Positions 10,770 to 20,686 of a stretch of 64,000 nucleotides of DNA are shown here, one piece after another. The DNA lies in NCBI GenBank assembly GCA_013823985.1, contig PNNB01000056.1, positions 62,001 through 126,000 of the forward strand, written 5' to 3'. Made by a program: the position numbers and the translations under genes. The stretch comes from Sphingopyxis sp. (lineage in GTDB: Bacteria > Pseudomonadota > Alphaproteobacteria > Sphingomonadales > Sphingomonadaceae). The notes below the pieces were generated by a model. That model was not told where the DNA came from. It made no database searches and saw only the letters and a list, made by a program, of their open reading frames with translations. Position 1 is the stretch's first letter. Each line of letters opens with the position of its first letter.

Positions 10770-10886
10770 GCAGGGCTTATGGCCCAATTGATCACCGGAC
10801 TCAAAGGAGGATTTTGCCCGTAATGCTTGACGGGGACTCCGCCGAAGGCGAAAAGGGGGCGTATTAACCTTATAGAGCAGTGTTTC

Positions 10887-13205
10887 ATGGCGTCGCGCAT
10901 TTCGAAAATCACCGGCAAGAACAATATGGCCAACTGGCGCCAGATGATGCGCGCGTCGCTCATCCGGAGCGGCGCATTGTTCGGTGCGGCTGCGCTTGGC
11001 CTGTTTGCCTTCTTTTACGGTTTTTCTGTTTTAACCTATTCCCCGGCCGACGCGGCATTCAACAGCGCGGCTGCAGATGTCCAGCATAACTGGATGGGGC
11101 AGGCGGGGGCCTATATTGGCGACGCGGCACTGTTTCTGTTCGGTATGCCGGCGATATTTCTCTTCCCGCTCATGCTTATCTTCGCACGACGACTGTGGCG
11201 CGATGTTCCGCAGCCCCAGTGGAAACGGCAATTGCTGACATGTCTTGCGGGGATGCTGATTATCGGTTTCGGCATGGCCTATTGGCAGCATGGCAGCGAC
11301 ATAGGTCTGCCGGCAGGATGGGGCGGGACCATCGCCCTACTTCTGGACAGCGCCGTCACGCCCCTGATCGGACAGGTTGAAGGTGCCTTGGGAACGCTCA
11401 TCCGGGTAATCTTGATTGTCGGCACAATCTTGGGTGGGATAACGGTCGTTATACGCTCTTTGCAACTGGAACGGCCGTTGCTGCGTATCCCCGCCTTGCC
11501 AATGCCGAAGTTCGGTATGAATCTGGACGCTGCTGCCGATCCCGAAGAGCCAGCGCCGGTGATCAACCTTGAACCCAAGCCCCCGCGCAAGGCGGTGGAA
11601 CCGGAAAGCCGCAAGCCGCCGGTCATTGATGATCGCAATTCGGCACCCAAGAAAGCCGCATTTTCTACCGGGGCGCGGCAGGGTGACTTTTTCGGCAGCT
11701 ATGCCCTGCCGTCGCTTGATCTGCTGGATCCGCCGCCGGCTGTGTCAGCGCCCAAGCTCGATAAAACCGCGCTCGAAGCCAATGCGCGCCTGCTCGAATC
11801 CGTGCTCGACGATTTCCATGTGAAGGGCCAGATTGTCGCCGTGCGGCCCGGTCCTGTGGTGACCATGTACGAACTCGAACCCGCGGCCGGTATAAAGTCG
11901 AGCCGCGTTGTCCAGCTTGCCGAAGATATCGCACGCAACATGTCGGCACTGTCGGCCCGTGTGTCCACGATACCGGGACGGACGGTCATGGGAATCGAGC
12001 TCCCCAATGCGCACCGCGAGGCCGTTGTTTTCCAAGAAATGGTCGGATCAAGCGCCTTTGCGGACCAGAAAGGCGCGCTGCCGATCATATTGGGCAAGAA
12101 TATCTCGGGCGATCCGGTGATCGCCGATCTAGCACCGATGCCCCACCTGCTGGTGGCAGGCACCACCGGATCGGGTAAGTCAGTGGGTCTGAACTGCATG
12201 ATCCTTTCGCTGCTTTACCGGCTGACGCCGGACCAGTGCCGGATGATCATGATCGATCCCAAGATGCTCGAACTCAGCAGCTATGACGATATTCCCCATT
12301 TGCTTTCTCCCGTGGTGACGGAGCCCGCAAAGGCGATCCGCGCCTTGAAATGGGCGGTGGAGCAGATGGAAGAACGCTACCGCATGATGTCCTCGCTGGG
12401 TGTGCGGAACCTTGCCAATTTCAACGAGAAAGTGCGCGCGGCCAAGGCAAAAGGCGCACCCTTGGGGCGCAAGGTGCAGATCGGATACGACCCGATGACC
12501 GGCCAGCCGCAATATGAAGAAGAGCAACTGGCATATGAGCCGATGCCCCAGATTGTCATCATCGTCGACGAACTTGCCGATTTGATGATGACCGCCGGCA
12601 AGGAAGTGGAATTCCTGATCCAGCGGCTTGCGCAAAAGGCGCGTGCGGCGGGGATCCATCTGATCATGGCGACGCAGCGGCCTTCGGTTGATGTCATCAC
12701 CGGCGTCATCAAAGCCAACCTGCCGACGCGAATCTCTTTCCACGTAACGTCGAAAATCGACAGCCGCACCATATTGGGTGAGCAGGGCGCCGAGCAGCTG
12801 CTGGGCAAGGGCGACATGCTCTATATGGCAGGCGGTCGGGGCTTGACCCGTATCCACGGTCCCTTTGTTTCTGACGATGAAGTCCGGCGTGTTGCCGACC
12901 ATTGGCGCGGGCAAGGCCAGCCGGAATATATTCAGGCTGTCACCGAAGAGCCGGAGGATGGCGGCTTCGACTTTGGTGGCCTCGGCGGTGAGGATAGCGA
13001 AGAAGACTCGCAATATCGCAAAGCCTGCCAGATTGTTTTCGAAAGCCAAAAGGCGTCGACCAGCTGGATTCAGCGGCAGTTGCGCATCGGCTATAACAGC
13101 GCGGCGCGGTTGATTGACCGGATGGAAGAGGATGGCTTTATCAGCGGCCCGAACCATATTGGCCGCCGGGAAGTGCTGCGTGACCGGAACGGCGAGCCAC
13201 TCTAA
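10887..13205 (+). CDS. ftsK: DNA translocase FtsK
   Basis: This septal DNA pump clears and aligns chromosome termini at division. From the ATG at 10887 it has 772 residues. It has about four N-terminal transmembrane helices (residues about 25-195), a short linker rich in Pro and Lys, an alpha/beta motor with Walker A AGTTGSGKSVGLNC (about 423-436) and Walker B IVIIVDELADLMM, and a C-terminal winged-helix gamma domain (SWIQRQLRIGYNSAARLIDR) that would read KOPS sites. An in-frame TTG at 10827 and an ATG at 10926 are alternatives; no strong ribosome-binding site decides. It is divergent from the UbiH-like gene and 65 nt upstream of lolA. Confidence 0.95.
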   Translation: MASRISKITGKNNMANWRQMMRASLIRSGALFGAAALGLFAFFYGFSVLTYSPADAAFNSAAADVQHNWMGQAGAYIGDAALFLFGMPAIFLFPLMLIFARRLWRDVPQPQWKRQLLTCLAGMLIIGFGMAYWQHGSDIGLPAGWGGTIALLLDSAVTPLIGQVEGALGTLIRVILIVGTILGGITVVIRSLQLERPLLRIPALPMPKFGMNLDAAADPEEPAPVINLEPKPPRKAVEPESRKPPVIDDRNSAPKKAAFSTGARQGDFFGSYALPSLDLLDPPPAVSAPKLDKTALEANARLLESVLDDFHVKGQIVAVRPGPVVTMYELEPAAGIKSSRVVQLAEDIARNMSALSARVSTIPGRTVMGIELPNAHREAVVFQEMVGSSAFADQKGALPIILGKNISGDPVIADLAPMPHLLVAGTTGSGKSVGLNCMILSLLYRLTPDQCRMIMIDPKMLELSSYDDIPHLLSPVVTEPAKAIRALKWAVEQMEERYRMMSSLGVRNLANFNEKVRAAKAKGAPLGRKVQIGYDPMTGQPQYEEEQLAYEPMPQIVIIVDELADLMMTAGKEVEFLIQRLAQKARAAGIHLIMATQRPSVDVITGVIKANLPTRISFHVTSKIDSRTILGEQGAEQLLGKGDMLYMAGGRGLTRIHGPFVSDDEVRRVADHWRGQGQPEYIQAVTEEPEDGGFDFGGLGGEDSEEDSQYRKACQIVFESQKASTSWIQRQLRIGYNSAARLIDRMEEDGFISGPNHIGRREVLRDRNGEPL

Positions 13206-13270
13206 ACGTTAAGACAGGGTTCAATGCCTGTCCGGCATAGCGTGCACATTTCTCCCATTGGATACATATA

Positions 13271-13894
13271 ATGACTTTTGGAAAATACAGCCTGATGTTT
13301 GCGCCCGTGGCGCTGGTGCTGACGGTGCCGGGGTCTGCGCAGAGCAGCTCGGAAAAAATGGATCGCGTCGTTGCCCATATGAAGGCGGTCGGCACGATGA
13401 CCTCGACCTTCACGCAGACCGACCGGCGTGGCGGGACATTATCGGGCAAATTGCTGCTCAAACGGCCGGGCCATGTCCGTTTTGAATATCAAAAGGGCGT
13501 GCCCTTGCTGATTGTCGGTGATGGCAAGTCGCTGACGATGGTGGACTATGAAGTCCGGCAGGTACAGCGCTGGCCGATCCGCAACAGCCCGCTCGCCGCT
13601 CTTCTCGATCCGGGTCAGGACCTGCGGCGCTATGGCAAGCTGGTCGAAACATCGACAGACGAGGTGATCAGCGTCGAAGTCCGCGATCCCAAGCGGCCGG
13701 AATTTGGTGTCATCACGATGGTGTTTGTGCGTCAGGCAGGCGCGCCGGGCGGATTGACGCTGAACGGATGGGTTGCGCTCGATTCGAAGAATAATCGCAC
13801 CAGTATCCGACTCGGTAACGTCAAATATAACGGAAACGTGCCTAATTCGGCCTTTACCTGGAAAGACCCGCGCCCTGTTCGCCGCAAAAGTTGA
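13271..13894 (+). CDS. lolA: LolA-like outer-membrane lipoprotein carrier
   Basis: This is a periplasmic chaperone of the LolA family that ferries lipoproteins from LolCDE to the outer membrane. The 207-residue precursor starts with a signal peptide (MTFGKYSLMFAPVALVLTVPGSAQ). The conserved MDRVVAHMKAVGTMTSTFTQ start and the segment RRGGTLSGKLLLKRPGHVRFEY are typical of the half-barrel. It follows ftsK by 65 nt, a linkage also seen in enterobacteria, which supports the assignment. A 6-bp hairpin (13213-13232) lies between the two but has no T-tract. Confidence 0.9.
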   Translation: MTFGKYSLMFAPVALVLTVPGSAQSSSEKMDRVVAHMKAVGTMTSTFTQTDRRGGTLSGKLLLKRPGHVRFEYQKGVPLLIVGDGKSLTMVDYEVRQVQRWPIRNSPLAALLDPGQDLRRYGKLVETSTDEVISVEVRDPKRPEFGVITMVFVRQAGAPGGLTLNGWVALDSKNNRTSIRLGNVKYNGNVPNSAFTWKDPRPVRRKS

Positions 13895-14077
13895 TCAGGG
13901 GCGACGAACCGATGCTGTGCGCCGACCAGTCGCCATGCCGGGGTTCCTTGTTCATCTGAGTGACAGGAAACGCATAGTATAAATTCCTCATCAGCGGTTG
14001 GTAGTTCGTGTGGTTTTCCCCCTGTTGCCCACGACGATGAAGCCAGCTCTGATATCCGCGTGACGAACGCAAGCTTA
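13895..14077 (+). other. possible structured RNA or 3' UTR upstream of a terminator
   Basis: No credible gene lies between the lolA stop and xth. The plus strand contains the hairpin TTCC(T)TGT / ACAGGAA (13944-13969), a second near GTTCGTGTGG / CCCACGA (about 14005-14037), and two direct copies of ACGAAC (13904-13909 and 14064-14069). Either copy can pair with the central GTTCGT (14004-14009). A strong plus-strand terminator follows at once. The roughly 180-nt length would suit a small RNA, but I cannot match it securely to 6S, tmRNA, SRP or RNase P RNA. It may simply be the lolA 3' UTR. Confidence 0.3.
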
Positions 14078-14120
14078 GCCCTCATCCCAAATGCCCCCGG
14101 GATGAGGGCTTTGCTTTTTC
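14078..14120 (+). terminator. strong intrinsic terminator
   Basis: A perfect 12-bp stem, AGCCCTCATCCC (14078-14089) with GGGATGAGGGCT (14100-14111), closes a 10-nt loop and runs into TTTGCTTTTT. The T-tract is on the plus strand only. It ends the ftsK-lolA transcript or an RNA encoded just upstream, and insulates xth (start at 14182). Confidence 0.88.
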
Positions 14121-14181
14121 CGCCTCATTTTGCCATCAGCCGCTTGCCCACGGCCTCGGGTGCATCTAGGGCCTTTAGCTT

Positions 14182-14988
14182 ATGTCACAGACACTCCGCA
14201 TCGCCTCGTGGAATATCAATTCGGTCCGCGCCCGGATCGACATTGTCGAACGCTTTCTGAAAGAGGAGGCGCCCGATATTCTGTGCCTTCAGGAAACAAA
14301 GGTCATCGACAGCCTGTTTCCCGAAGGCCTGTTCCGGCAATTGGGCTATCGCCATATGATGATCAATGGCCAGCCGATGCACCATGGCGTGGCGATTGTC
14401 AGCAAAGTGCCGCTGATCAACCGCAGGGTCGAAGACTGGCAAGCGAATGGAGAGGCACGCCATATCAGTGCCGAGCTGAATATCGAATCCACCAAGGGCG
14501 TACGTCTCGATAATGTCTACATCCCGGCGGGCGGTGATATTCCGGACCGGGAGGCAAATCCGAAATTCGGGCAGAAGCTCGATTTTCTGACCCGCATGAA
14601 AGACTGGTCCGACAGCGTCAGCAGCCCCACGATCCTCACGGGCGATTTCAATGTTGCCCCGCTCGAACATGATGTGTGGAGCCACAAGCAGCTGGTCAAT
14701 GTGGTCAGCCATACGCCCATCGAATGCGATCATCTCGCGGCGATCCAGCAAGCAGGCAATTGGGTGGATATTGCGCGCCATTTTGTCGACCCGAGCCAGA
14801 AACTATACACCTGGTGGAGCTACCGCGCGCAGGATTGGGAAACATCCGACCGCGGCCGTCGGCTGGACCATATGTGGGTGACCCCCGATCTTAAAGACAA
14901 AGCCAAATCGCATGTCGTGCACAAGCATATACGCGGCTGGGGCAAGCCTTCGGACCATGCGCCCATCGTCACGGAATTTGCCTTTTGA
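14182..14988 (+). CDS. xth: exodeoxyribonuclease III / AP endonuclease
   Basis: This is a Mg2+-dependent 3'-5' exonuclease and AP endonuclease of base-excision repair. The 268-residue protein has all family landmarks: [11 protein letters not shown] at the start, ILCLQETKV with the metal-binding Glu, the tyrosine-containing [17 protein letters not shown] with the catalytic Asp and Asn, and a C-terminal [10 protein letters not shown] with the catalytic His. It follows the strong terminator, so its promoter must lie in 14121-14181. Its stop overlaps the ribA start by one base (TGATG), which implies translational coupling. Confidence 0.96.
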   Translation: MSQTLRIASWNINSVRARIDIVERFLKEEAPDILCLQETKVIDSLFPEGLFRQLGYRHMMINGQPMHHGVAIVSKVPLINRRVEDWQANGEARHISAELNIESTKGVRLDNVYIPAGGDIPDREANPKFGQKLDFLTRMKDWSDSVSSPTILTGDFNVAPLEHDVWSHKQLVNVVSHTPIECDHLAAIQQAGNWVDIARHFVDPSQKLYTWWSYRAQDWETSDRGRRLDHMWVTPDLKDKAKSHVVHKHIRGWGKPSDHAPIVTEFAF

Positions 14989-16049
14989 TGGCCCCGTCGT
15001 CGGCGGTTGGAAATCCCCGGAACGCGGCGCGAGCCATTGTTGCGCTTCGCCGGGGGTGGATTGTCCGGATTGAATCGGCAGGAACCGCTATCCAGATTGC
15101 AGCCATCGAAACGACGAACGCGATTGCAGGCGTCACCGGATTGCTGTTGTCGGCCAGCCGGGCGGCAACGTTGAAACTGGTCAACCAGCGGGCCGCAGCG
15201 GATACCAATTTGCCGGTCTGTATCGCCGTGCCGGCGGACATGGATATGTCGATGGCGCTCGCCATTGCCGATCCGACGCTTGATCTGCGCTATCCCATGA
15301 AGGGCCCGTTCGCAGCGCAACCAATCGGAGAAGCAGCGCCGCTGATCGCAGCTATGGAGCTGGCGCGTCTTGCAGGTCTGCTGCCTGCTTTTCTGGTCCT
15401 GGGTGAGGAGGCTGTTGCGGAAGAAATCGTAACGCCTGAAGATGTCCTTGCGTTCGACGATAGCAATGCGCTCGAAATCGCAACCCGCGCACGCCTGCCC
15501 GTCGCGGCCAATGCCGAAGCGGAGATTGTGGCGTTTCGTTCGGTCGCGGACTCAACCGACCATGTCGCTCTGGTCATCGGAAAGCGCGACCAGAGCGATC
15601 CGGTAGTGCGGCTGCATAGCGAGTGCCTTACCGGCGATGTGCTGGGAAGCCTGAAGTGCGATTGCGGCCCGCAACTGCATGAGGCGCTGCACCAGATATC
15701 GGACGCGCAATGGGGCATATTGCTCTACTTGCGGCAGGAAGGTCGCGGTATCGGCCTCATCAACAAGTTGCGCGCCTATGCCTTGCAGGATCAGGGATTT
15801 GACACGGTCGATGCGAACGTCCGGCTGGGCTTCGCGATTGATGCCCGCGACTTTTCGGTGGCGGCCCACATGCTGAAGCTTTTGGGTGTGTCGTCGGTTC
15901 GTTTGCTAACGAATAATCCCGAAAAGGTTGCAGGGCTGCAGGCCGAGGGGATCGCGGTCCCCGAACGCCTGCCGCTTAAGATCGCATCGAACCCGCATAA
16001 TGCCCACTATCTTGCGACCAAGCGGGATCGCACGGGGCACAAGCTTTAA
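14988..16049 (+). CDS. ribA: GTP cyclohydrolase II with N-terminal extension
   Basis: This enzyme opens the imidazole ring of GTP in the first step of riboflavin synthesis. The catalytic domain occupies about residues 165-350. It has the zinc-binding segment [18 protein letters not shown] (three Cys) and the signature [20 protein letters not shown]. The protein has 353 residues against about 200 for E. coli RibA. The first ~165 residues do not show the acidic catalytic motifs of RibB and may be a degenerate DHBP-synthase-like domain. The ATG at 14988 overlaps the xth stop; a TTG three bases earlier is less likely. Confidence 0.93.
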   Translation: MAPSSAVGNPRNAARAIVALRRGWIVRIESAGTAIQIAAIETTNAIAGVTGLLLSASRAATLKLVNQRAAADTNLPVCIAVPADMDMSMALAIADPTLDLRYPMKGPFAAQPIGEAAPLIAAMELARLAGLLPAFLVLGEEAVAEEIVTPEDVLAFDDSNALEIATRARLPVAANAEAEIVAFRSVADSTDHVALVIGKRDQSDPVVRLHSECLTGDVLGSLKCDCGPQLHEALHQISDAQWGILLYLRQEGRGIGLINKLRAYALQDQGFDTVDANVRLGFAIDARDFSVAAHMLKLLGVSSVRLLTNNPEKVAGLQAEGIAVPERLPLKIASNPHNAHYLATKRDRTGHKL

Positions 16050-16075
16050 ACGCCGAACAAGGACACGCGCGGGGG

Positions 16076-18064
16076 TTAAAATCCTTGCGGATCGTCGGGT
16101 TCGGGCTCGGGATCTGCCGGACGCCGACCGAGCGCTTTATCGATAAATTCTTCGTCCAGTTGCTCGGGCCGCGTGCCATCAGGTAATCCCGGGTCATCAA
16201 CGAATGGAACACCTTCGATCGGATTTCCATTTTCGTCCAGAAGCAGGGGTTCGCCATCCTCACCCAACAGCTCTTCTTCTTCCAGCCGTTCCGGGAATGT
16301 GACCTCGGTAGCGAATTGTTCGACCGGCCTTCCAGCGACCGCGACACGCATGAAGGCCGCCCAGGCCTGCGCGGGAGCACGTCCGCCTTCCAACCCGCCG
16401 ACGGCGCGTGCATTGTCGCGGCCCATCCAGACACCGGTGGTCAAACCGCTTGAAAAGCCGAGGAACCAGCCGTCTTTGTTGCTGGTTGTCGTGCCGGTCT
16501 TACCCGCGACCGGCCGGCCAATATTTGCCGCCCGCCCCGTTCCGGTTGCAACGGCGGTTTGCATCAGATCGGTCATCCCGCCTGCAACCCATTCTTCAAC
16601 CAACTGGATCGATTTCTGCGGCTTGGCCGAATAGATCACGTCCCCGTCGATCGTGGTGACCTTTGAAATGCCATAGGGCGTCAGACTGCGGCCCTTGGCG
16701 GCCACTTCGGCAAAGGCGCGTGTCATATCGATGACGCGCGCTTCGGATGTTCCCAATACCATGGACGGCTGCGTGTTGATCGGTGTCGTAATGCCGAAAC
16801 GGCGCGCCATATTGGCAATGCTGCTGGTGCCGACTTCTTCGCCAATTTTAGCGGCAACCGTGTTTTTGGAATAGGCGAATGCGGTGCGCAGCGTGATCTC
16901 GCCGGCGTAATTGCCGCCACTGTTTTTGGGTTGCCAGCCTTCGATTTCGACCGGTTCGTCCACAACCTTGTCTTCGGGTCGAAAACCGGATTCCAGTGCC
17001 GTCAGATAGACGAACAATTTCCATGCCGATCCCGGCTGGCGAACCGCGGTCACCGCGCGGTTGTAGTTGCTGGTCACATAATCGGTACCGCCCACCATAG
17101 CCTTTACGGCGCCGTCGCGGTCGATGGCCACCAACGCGCCTTGCGCGCCTTTGGGCACATTGTTCACAATTGCTTTTGTTGCGGCGCGCTGCATTTTCAG
17201 GTCGAGCGTGGTCCATACATCGATGGGCTTTTCAGTCTCGTCGATCAAGCCATCAAGCTCCGGCAATACCCAGTCGGTGAAATAGCGCACGCTATCCTGC
17301 GGCGGTTCGGACGCAATCTTGACTTGGGCAGGTTTAACCGCCGCGGCTTGCTCGGCCGTGATCATCCCGGCATCTTGCATGACCTCAACGACAACGCCCG
17401 CACGATCAAGGGCAGCTTTGGCATCCGCCGTAGGCGAATAGCGCGAGGGCGCTTTTACAAGCCCTGCGATAATGGCGGCTTCGGCCAGCGAAAGTTCTTC
17501 TGCGCCATGGTCGAAAAATTTGCGGCTCGCGGCATCGACGCCATAGGCGCCGCCGCCGAAATAGACCTTGTTCAGATAAAGCTCGAGTATTTGCTCTTTG
17601 GAAAACTTTGTTTCCATCGCAAGCGCCAGGATAATCTCGCGGATTTTCCGGCCGAATTCCTTGTTATTATTCAGATAGATGTTGCGCGCAAGCTGCTGTG
17701 TGATGGTGGACCCGCCCTGCGTCCAGCGGCCTTCGATGGCGCGCACATAAAAGGAGCGGGTGATACCGATCGGGTCTACCCCGGGATGCATATAATAGCG
17801 GCGGTCCTCGACGGCGACCATCGCTTCTTTCATCTCGGTGGGCAGCTGCGAAAAGGTAAGCCAGCGACCAAAGCTTGGCCCCAATGACTGGATCACCGTC
17901 CCGTCGGCGGCGCGCACGCGGATCATCTGGCCATTTGGTGAAGCCTTCAAATCCTCAAAACTGTCGATTTCGCCACGGGCAACGGCAACGAAGATCCCGA
18001 GTATCATCAGCCCAAGAAGAAACGCGCCGACACCGATTTTTAAAAGACGAATAACCCAGACCAT
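16076..18064 (-). CDS. class A penicillin-binding protein (PBP1A-like)
   Basis: This bifunctional peptidoglycan synthase has about 662 residues. After one N-terminal membrane helix (MVWVIRLLKIGVGAFLLGLM) comes a GT51 transglycosylase domain with VAVEDRRYYMHPGVDPIG and QGGSTITQQLARN. The transpeptidase domain carries SAWK (SxxK), SKN (SxN) and GKTGTTTSNKDGW (KTG). The C-terminus is acidic and Pro/Asp-rich. The ATG at 18064 is preferred because GACGAGG lies upstream and the helix starts there; ATG 18106 and TTG 18127 are alternatives. It converges with ribA with 26 nt between the stops. Confidence 0.93.
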   Translation of the reverse strand: MVWVIRLLKIGVGAFLLGLMILGIFVAVARGEIDSFEDLKASPNGQMIRVRAADGTVIQSLGPSFGRWLTFSQLPTEMKEAMVAVEDRRYYMHPGVDPIGITRSFYVRAIEGRWTQGGSTITQQLARNIYLNNNKEFGRKIREIILALAMETKFSKEQILELYLNKVYFGGGAYGVDAASRKFFDHGAEELSLAEAAIIAGLVKAPSRYSPTADAKAALDRAGVVVEVMQDAGMITAEQAAAVKPAQVKIASEPPQDSVRYFTDWVLPELDGLIDETEKPIDVWTTLDLKMQRAATKAIVNNVPKGAQGALVAIDRDGAVKAMVGGTDYVTSNYNRAVTAVRQPGSAWKLFVYLTALESGFRPEDKVVDEPVEIEGWQPKNSGGNYAGEITLRTAFAYSKNTVAAKIGEEVGTSSIANMARRFGITTPINTQPSMVLGTSEARVIDMTRAFAEVAAKGRSLTPYGISKVTTIDGDVIYSAKPQKSIQLVEEWVAGGMTDLMQTAVATGTGRAANIGRPVAGKTGTTTSNKDGWFLGFSSGLTTGVWMGRDNARAVGGLEGGRAPAQAWAAFMRVAVAGRPVEQFATEVTFPERLEEEELLGEDGEPLLLDENGNPIEGVPFVDDPGLPDGTRPEQLDEEFIDKALGRRPADPEPEPDDPQGF

Positions 18065-18151
18065 GAATGAGCCTCGTCCGCTATTTGGAGTGTATGCAGA
18101 TGCCATTGGGGGCGTTGTTATCGCCAATGGGATTCGGGGACAAGGACCAAG

Positions 18152-18544
18152 TTATTCGGGGTCGAATTCAAGCGCGGCGCTATTGATGCAGTAACGCAAA
18201 CCCGTTGGCCCAGGTCCGTCGGGGAATACATGCCCAAGATGTCCTTCGCATGCGGCGCAGCGCACTTCGGTCCGGATCATGCCGTGCGATACATCCCGAT
18301 GTTCCTCGACAACTTCCGGATCGGCAGGTGCGGTAAAGCTCGGCCAACCCGACCCGCTGTCGAATTTCGTATCCGAAACAAACAGGGACGTGCCGCAGCC
18401 TGCACAGCGAAATTCGCCGGGACGCTTCTCATCGGTCAGTTTTCCGGCAAAGGCGCGCTCGGTCCCGGCCTCGCGCAGGACATGATATTGCACAGGATCC
18501 AGTTCAGCCCGCCATTCCGCATCGCTCTTGTGAATTTTTTCCAT
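18152..18544 (-). CDS. msrB: peptide-methionine (R)-S-oxide reductase
   Basis: This enzyme repairs the R form of methionine sulfoxide in proteins. From the ATG at 18544 it has 130 residues, normal for MsrB. Two CxxC zinc pairs are present (CAGCG and CAAC), with the signature [10 protein letters not shown] and the catalytic Cys in [11 protein letters not shown]. The start is set by AAGGCGG just upstream; an open frame continues 75 codons further but without family similarity. No signal peptide, so it is cytoplasmic. It lies 88 nt upstream of the PBP gene on the same strand. Confidence 0.95.
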   Translation of the reverse strand: MEKIHKSDAEWRAELDPVQYHVLREAGTERAFAGKLTDEKRPGEFRCAGCGTSLFVSDTKFDSGSGWPSFTAPADPEVVEEHRDVSHGMIRTEVRCAACEGHLGHVFPDGPGPTGLRYCINSAALEFDPE

Positions 18545-18645
18545 TTTTCCGCCTTTCAGACCATGGAGATGGTGGGGTGCATGCCGTTCTTCAAGACCGT
18601 GGTTTAACCTAACATTTACCATAAAGCCGCTAATGTAAAAAGGCT

Positions 18646-19176
18646 GTGATAGGACCAGATCATAAGCGCCGCGCTTTAACCGTGTTGATGCTTTTACCGT
18701 TGCTGGCGGCCGCGGGCGAGCAACCATGTCTGTTGTGCGCAAACCCGACCGAAAACACAGCAGTTTCAACGGCTAAAGCGACGCCTCTCTCCATTGACAT
18801 CACGACGCAACTCGACTTCAGCCGTGCAGCTATTTCAGGCAGCAGCGGCGGCCAGATTGATGTGGACCCCCATAATGGTAGCCGTCGCGTCGATGGATCC
18901 ATCATTGATCTGGGCGGTCCTGCCTTCGCCGGTACGGCAATTGTTCGCGGTGAACCGGGACGGGCCATTCGCATCGACATGCCGCAGACTGCCAACATGA
19001 CCTCATCGACCGGTGCCGTTATCAAGATCGTTGGACTGCGCGCCAGCATTGTCGGCAACCCCAGACTGGACCATGAAGGTCGCCTCAGCTTTTCCTTTGG
19101 CGGCAAGTTGGTTGTGCAAGGAAATGCATCGGGCACCTTTCGCGCACGGATACCGATTACTGCCCAATATGAATGA
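18646..19176 (+). CDS. DUF4402-like exported protein
   Basis: This 176-residue protein is predicted to be exported (hydrophobic segment [15 protein letters not shown]). It looks like the DUF4402 family, small beta-rich proteins common in sphingomonads: a core such as [20 protein letters not shown], then [21 protein letters not shown], and a C-terminal [24 protein letters not shown]. The start is GTG at 18646 with AAAAAGG just before it; an ATG at 18688 would halve the signal sequence. Its stop lies 2 nt from the convergent holA stop. Function unknown; some family members lie near pilus-like genes, but none are seen here. Confidence 0.75.
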   Translation: MIGPDHKRRALTVLMLLPLLAAAGEQPCLLCANPTENTAVSTAKATPLSIDITTQLDFSRAAISGSSGGQIDVDPHNGSRRVDGSIIDLGGPAFAGTAIVRGEPGRAIRIDMPQTANMTSSTGAVIKIVGLRASIVGNPRLDHEGRLSFSFGGKLVVQGNASGTFRARIPITAQYE

Positions 19177-19178
19177 TG

Positions 19179-20201
19179 TTACCGGCTGCGGGCTGCAGCC
19201 CGTGCAATCCGGATCAGTTCTTCTTCCAATATAATTACGCCAAGCCCTTCGCGCACGCTCATAAGCTTGGATTCCAGATCGAGCAGATGGCCATTCAAGC
19301 CGACCAGTCGTGCGGACGTCCAACGGCCCAGTTGCGTAACAAATTCATCCGCATCCTTCCAGAAGATCGAGCGGGTGGCCTTAACGACGGCGCTTGGGCT
19401 GGACCCCTTGTCGACTTTGGCCCGCAAGGCCGCGAGCAGGGCAACGCGGCGTTGAAGCGCCCGGGTAATGCGGATCGCATCCACACCCAGATTATGGGCG
19501 GAAACCAGTTCCCGCCCGGTGCCCCTGAGGTCGCCATTCATGATCTGGTTGATGAGGCCGTTGACATTTTCCTCACCGGTTTCGGCCGATAAAGCTTCAA
19601 ATGTGGTGACTTCGACGGTGGCAGGCCGTTGGGGTGAGGCGTCATAATAGAGTGCCAGTTTCTCGATTTCCGCCTGCGCCAATTTGCGGTCCTGATGGGT
19701 ATAGCGGGCAATGCGTGCGGCAAGGCTGCGGTCCAGTTTCAAACCGACGGTGGCAGCATAGCCCATGATGGCCGAGGCAGCGTCGGTCTCTTCGGGCAGA
19801 TAACAGATATGGGATAGGGCGCGTGGATGGCTTTCCACCAATTTGCGCAATTTGCTGGTCTTGGTCAGGTTTCCGGCGGTCGCGATCACAGGGTTCACAA
19901 TACTGTCGAGCTCCAGCAGACTTTCGACGGCAGCCAATGCTTCTTCACGCCTGAAGTTCACCCGGACATAGCGCTTGTCGCCAAATAGCGACAGCGCAGA
20001 GGCTTCATCGGCTAGGAGCGCAGGGTCATTGCGGATACGGTCGCTATCGATATCGATGCGCTCGGCACCGCCCAATTGCGCGGCCATCTGGCTTGCAATG
20101 TCGGCGATGGCGGATTCGTCCTGACCGAAAATGAAGAACAACCGAATATCGAATCGCGTGGCAATGGCGCTTATGAAACCGCGTTCCTTGGCGTTGCTCA
20201 T
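19179..20201 (-). CDS. holA: DNA polymerase III delta subunit
   Basis: This is the clamp-loader subunit that opens the beta clamp. The 340-residue protein shows the delta-subunit pattern: the AAA-like N-terminal LFFIFGQDESAIADIASQM, DEASALSLFGDKRYVRVNF around the clamp-binding element, and a C-terminal collar domain. It lacks a functional P-loop, as expected for delta. It overlaps lptE by 4 bases and is last of the DUF3576-leuS-lptE-holA operon. Confidence 0.93.
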   Translation of the reverse strand: MSNAKERGFISAIATRFDIRLFFIFGQDESAIADIASQMAAQLGGAERIDIDSDRIRNDPALLADEASALSLFGDKRYVRVNFRREEALAAVESLLELDSIVNPVIATAGNLTKTSKLRKLVESHPRALSHICYLPEETDAASAIMGYAATVGLKLDRSLAARIARYTHQDRKLAQAEIEKLALYYDASPQRPATVEVTTFEALSAETGEENVNGLINQIMNGDLRGTGRELVSAHNLGVDAIRITRALQRRVALLAALRAKVDKGSSPSAVVKATRSIFWKDADEFVTQLGRWTSARLVGLNGHLLDLESKLMSVREGLGVIILEEELIRIARAAARSR

Positions 20202-20686
20202 TCGCCGCCTGCATAGAGCGAGAGGCGCGTGACAATCTGGTCCGCGACACGCTGGGTCAAATTTTCGAGCGCAGTGTTTTCACTGGCAATGGTTGCATAT
20301 TCCGAACTGACCACGTCAATACCGGCATCCGCCCCGGCGGTCGCATCCAGAACGGTCTCTCCGGTCGCTAGCGAGATAAGCTGGTAGCGCGCACGCAAGG
20401 TCCGCCGTTCCCGCGTCACAGTATCGTCAGCGCGAACACCGAAGCCTTCAATCTGGTCATCCAAAGCCACAACCAGACGGAATTTGGCCGATGCGGATTG
20501 GGTCGACCCCAACCGGTCGTTCAACGCATTCCGCATGAGCCATCCATTTTTACCGGCGATCGGCTCGACCATGACCGTGCCCAGTGTGGAGGCAACAGCG
20601 CCCGTTGATCCGCCGCTGTAGAGCGGTTTCAACCCGCACGCCGACAGCGTCAGGCTTACCATTATCAAAGCGAGCAAATGTCTCAT
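20198..20686 (-). CDS. lptE: LPS-assembly lipoprotein LptE
   Basis: This 162-residue outer-membrane lipoprotein plugs the LptD barrel during lipopolysaccharide export. The start [26 protein letters not shown] has a lipobox (LSAC) and the GLKPLY motif typical of alphaproteobacterial LptE. Sequence identity within the family is low, so the assignment leans on this start and on context between leuS and holA with 4-base overlaps at both ends, the conserved order in proteobacteria. Confidence 0.9.
   Translation of the reverse strand: MRHLLALIMVSLTLSACGLKPLYSGGSTGAVASTLGTVMVEPIAGKNGWLMRNALNDRLGSTQSASAKFRLVVALDDQIEGFGVRADDTVTRERRTLRARYQLISLATGETVLDATAGADAGIDVVSSEYATIASENTALENLTQRVADQIVTRLSLYAGGE

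Noticed and set aside
13854..14072. A 72-codon minus-strand frame between lolA and xth
   Set aside because: It begins in the non-coding region and ends inside lolA, has no ribosome-binding site and no family resemblance.
13895..14120. Firm call of 6S RNA or tmRNA
   Set aside because: A short stretch GCGGTTGG and the size recall 6S RNA, but there is no alignable core, and no tmRNA tag reading frame or CCA end is present. Kept only as an unnamed candidate.
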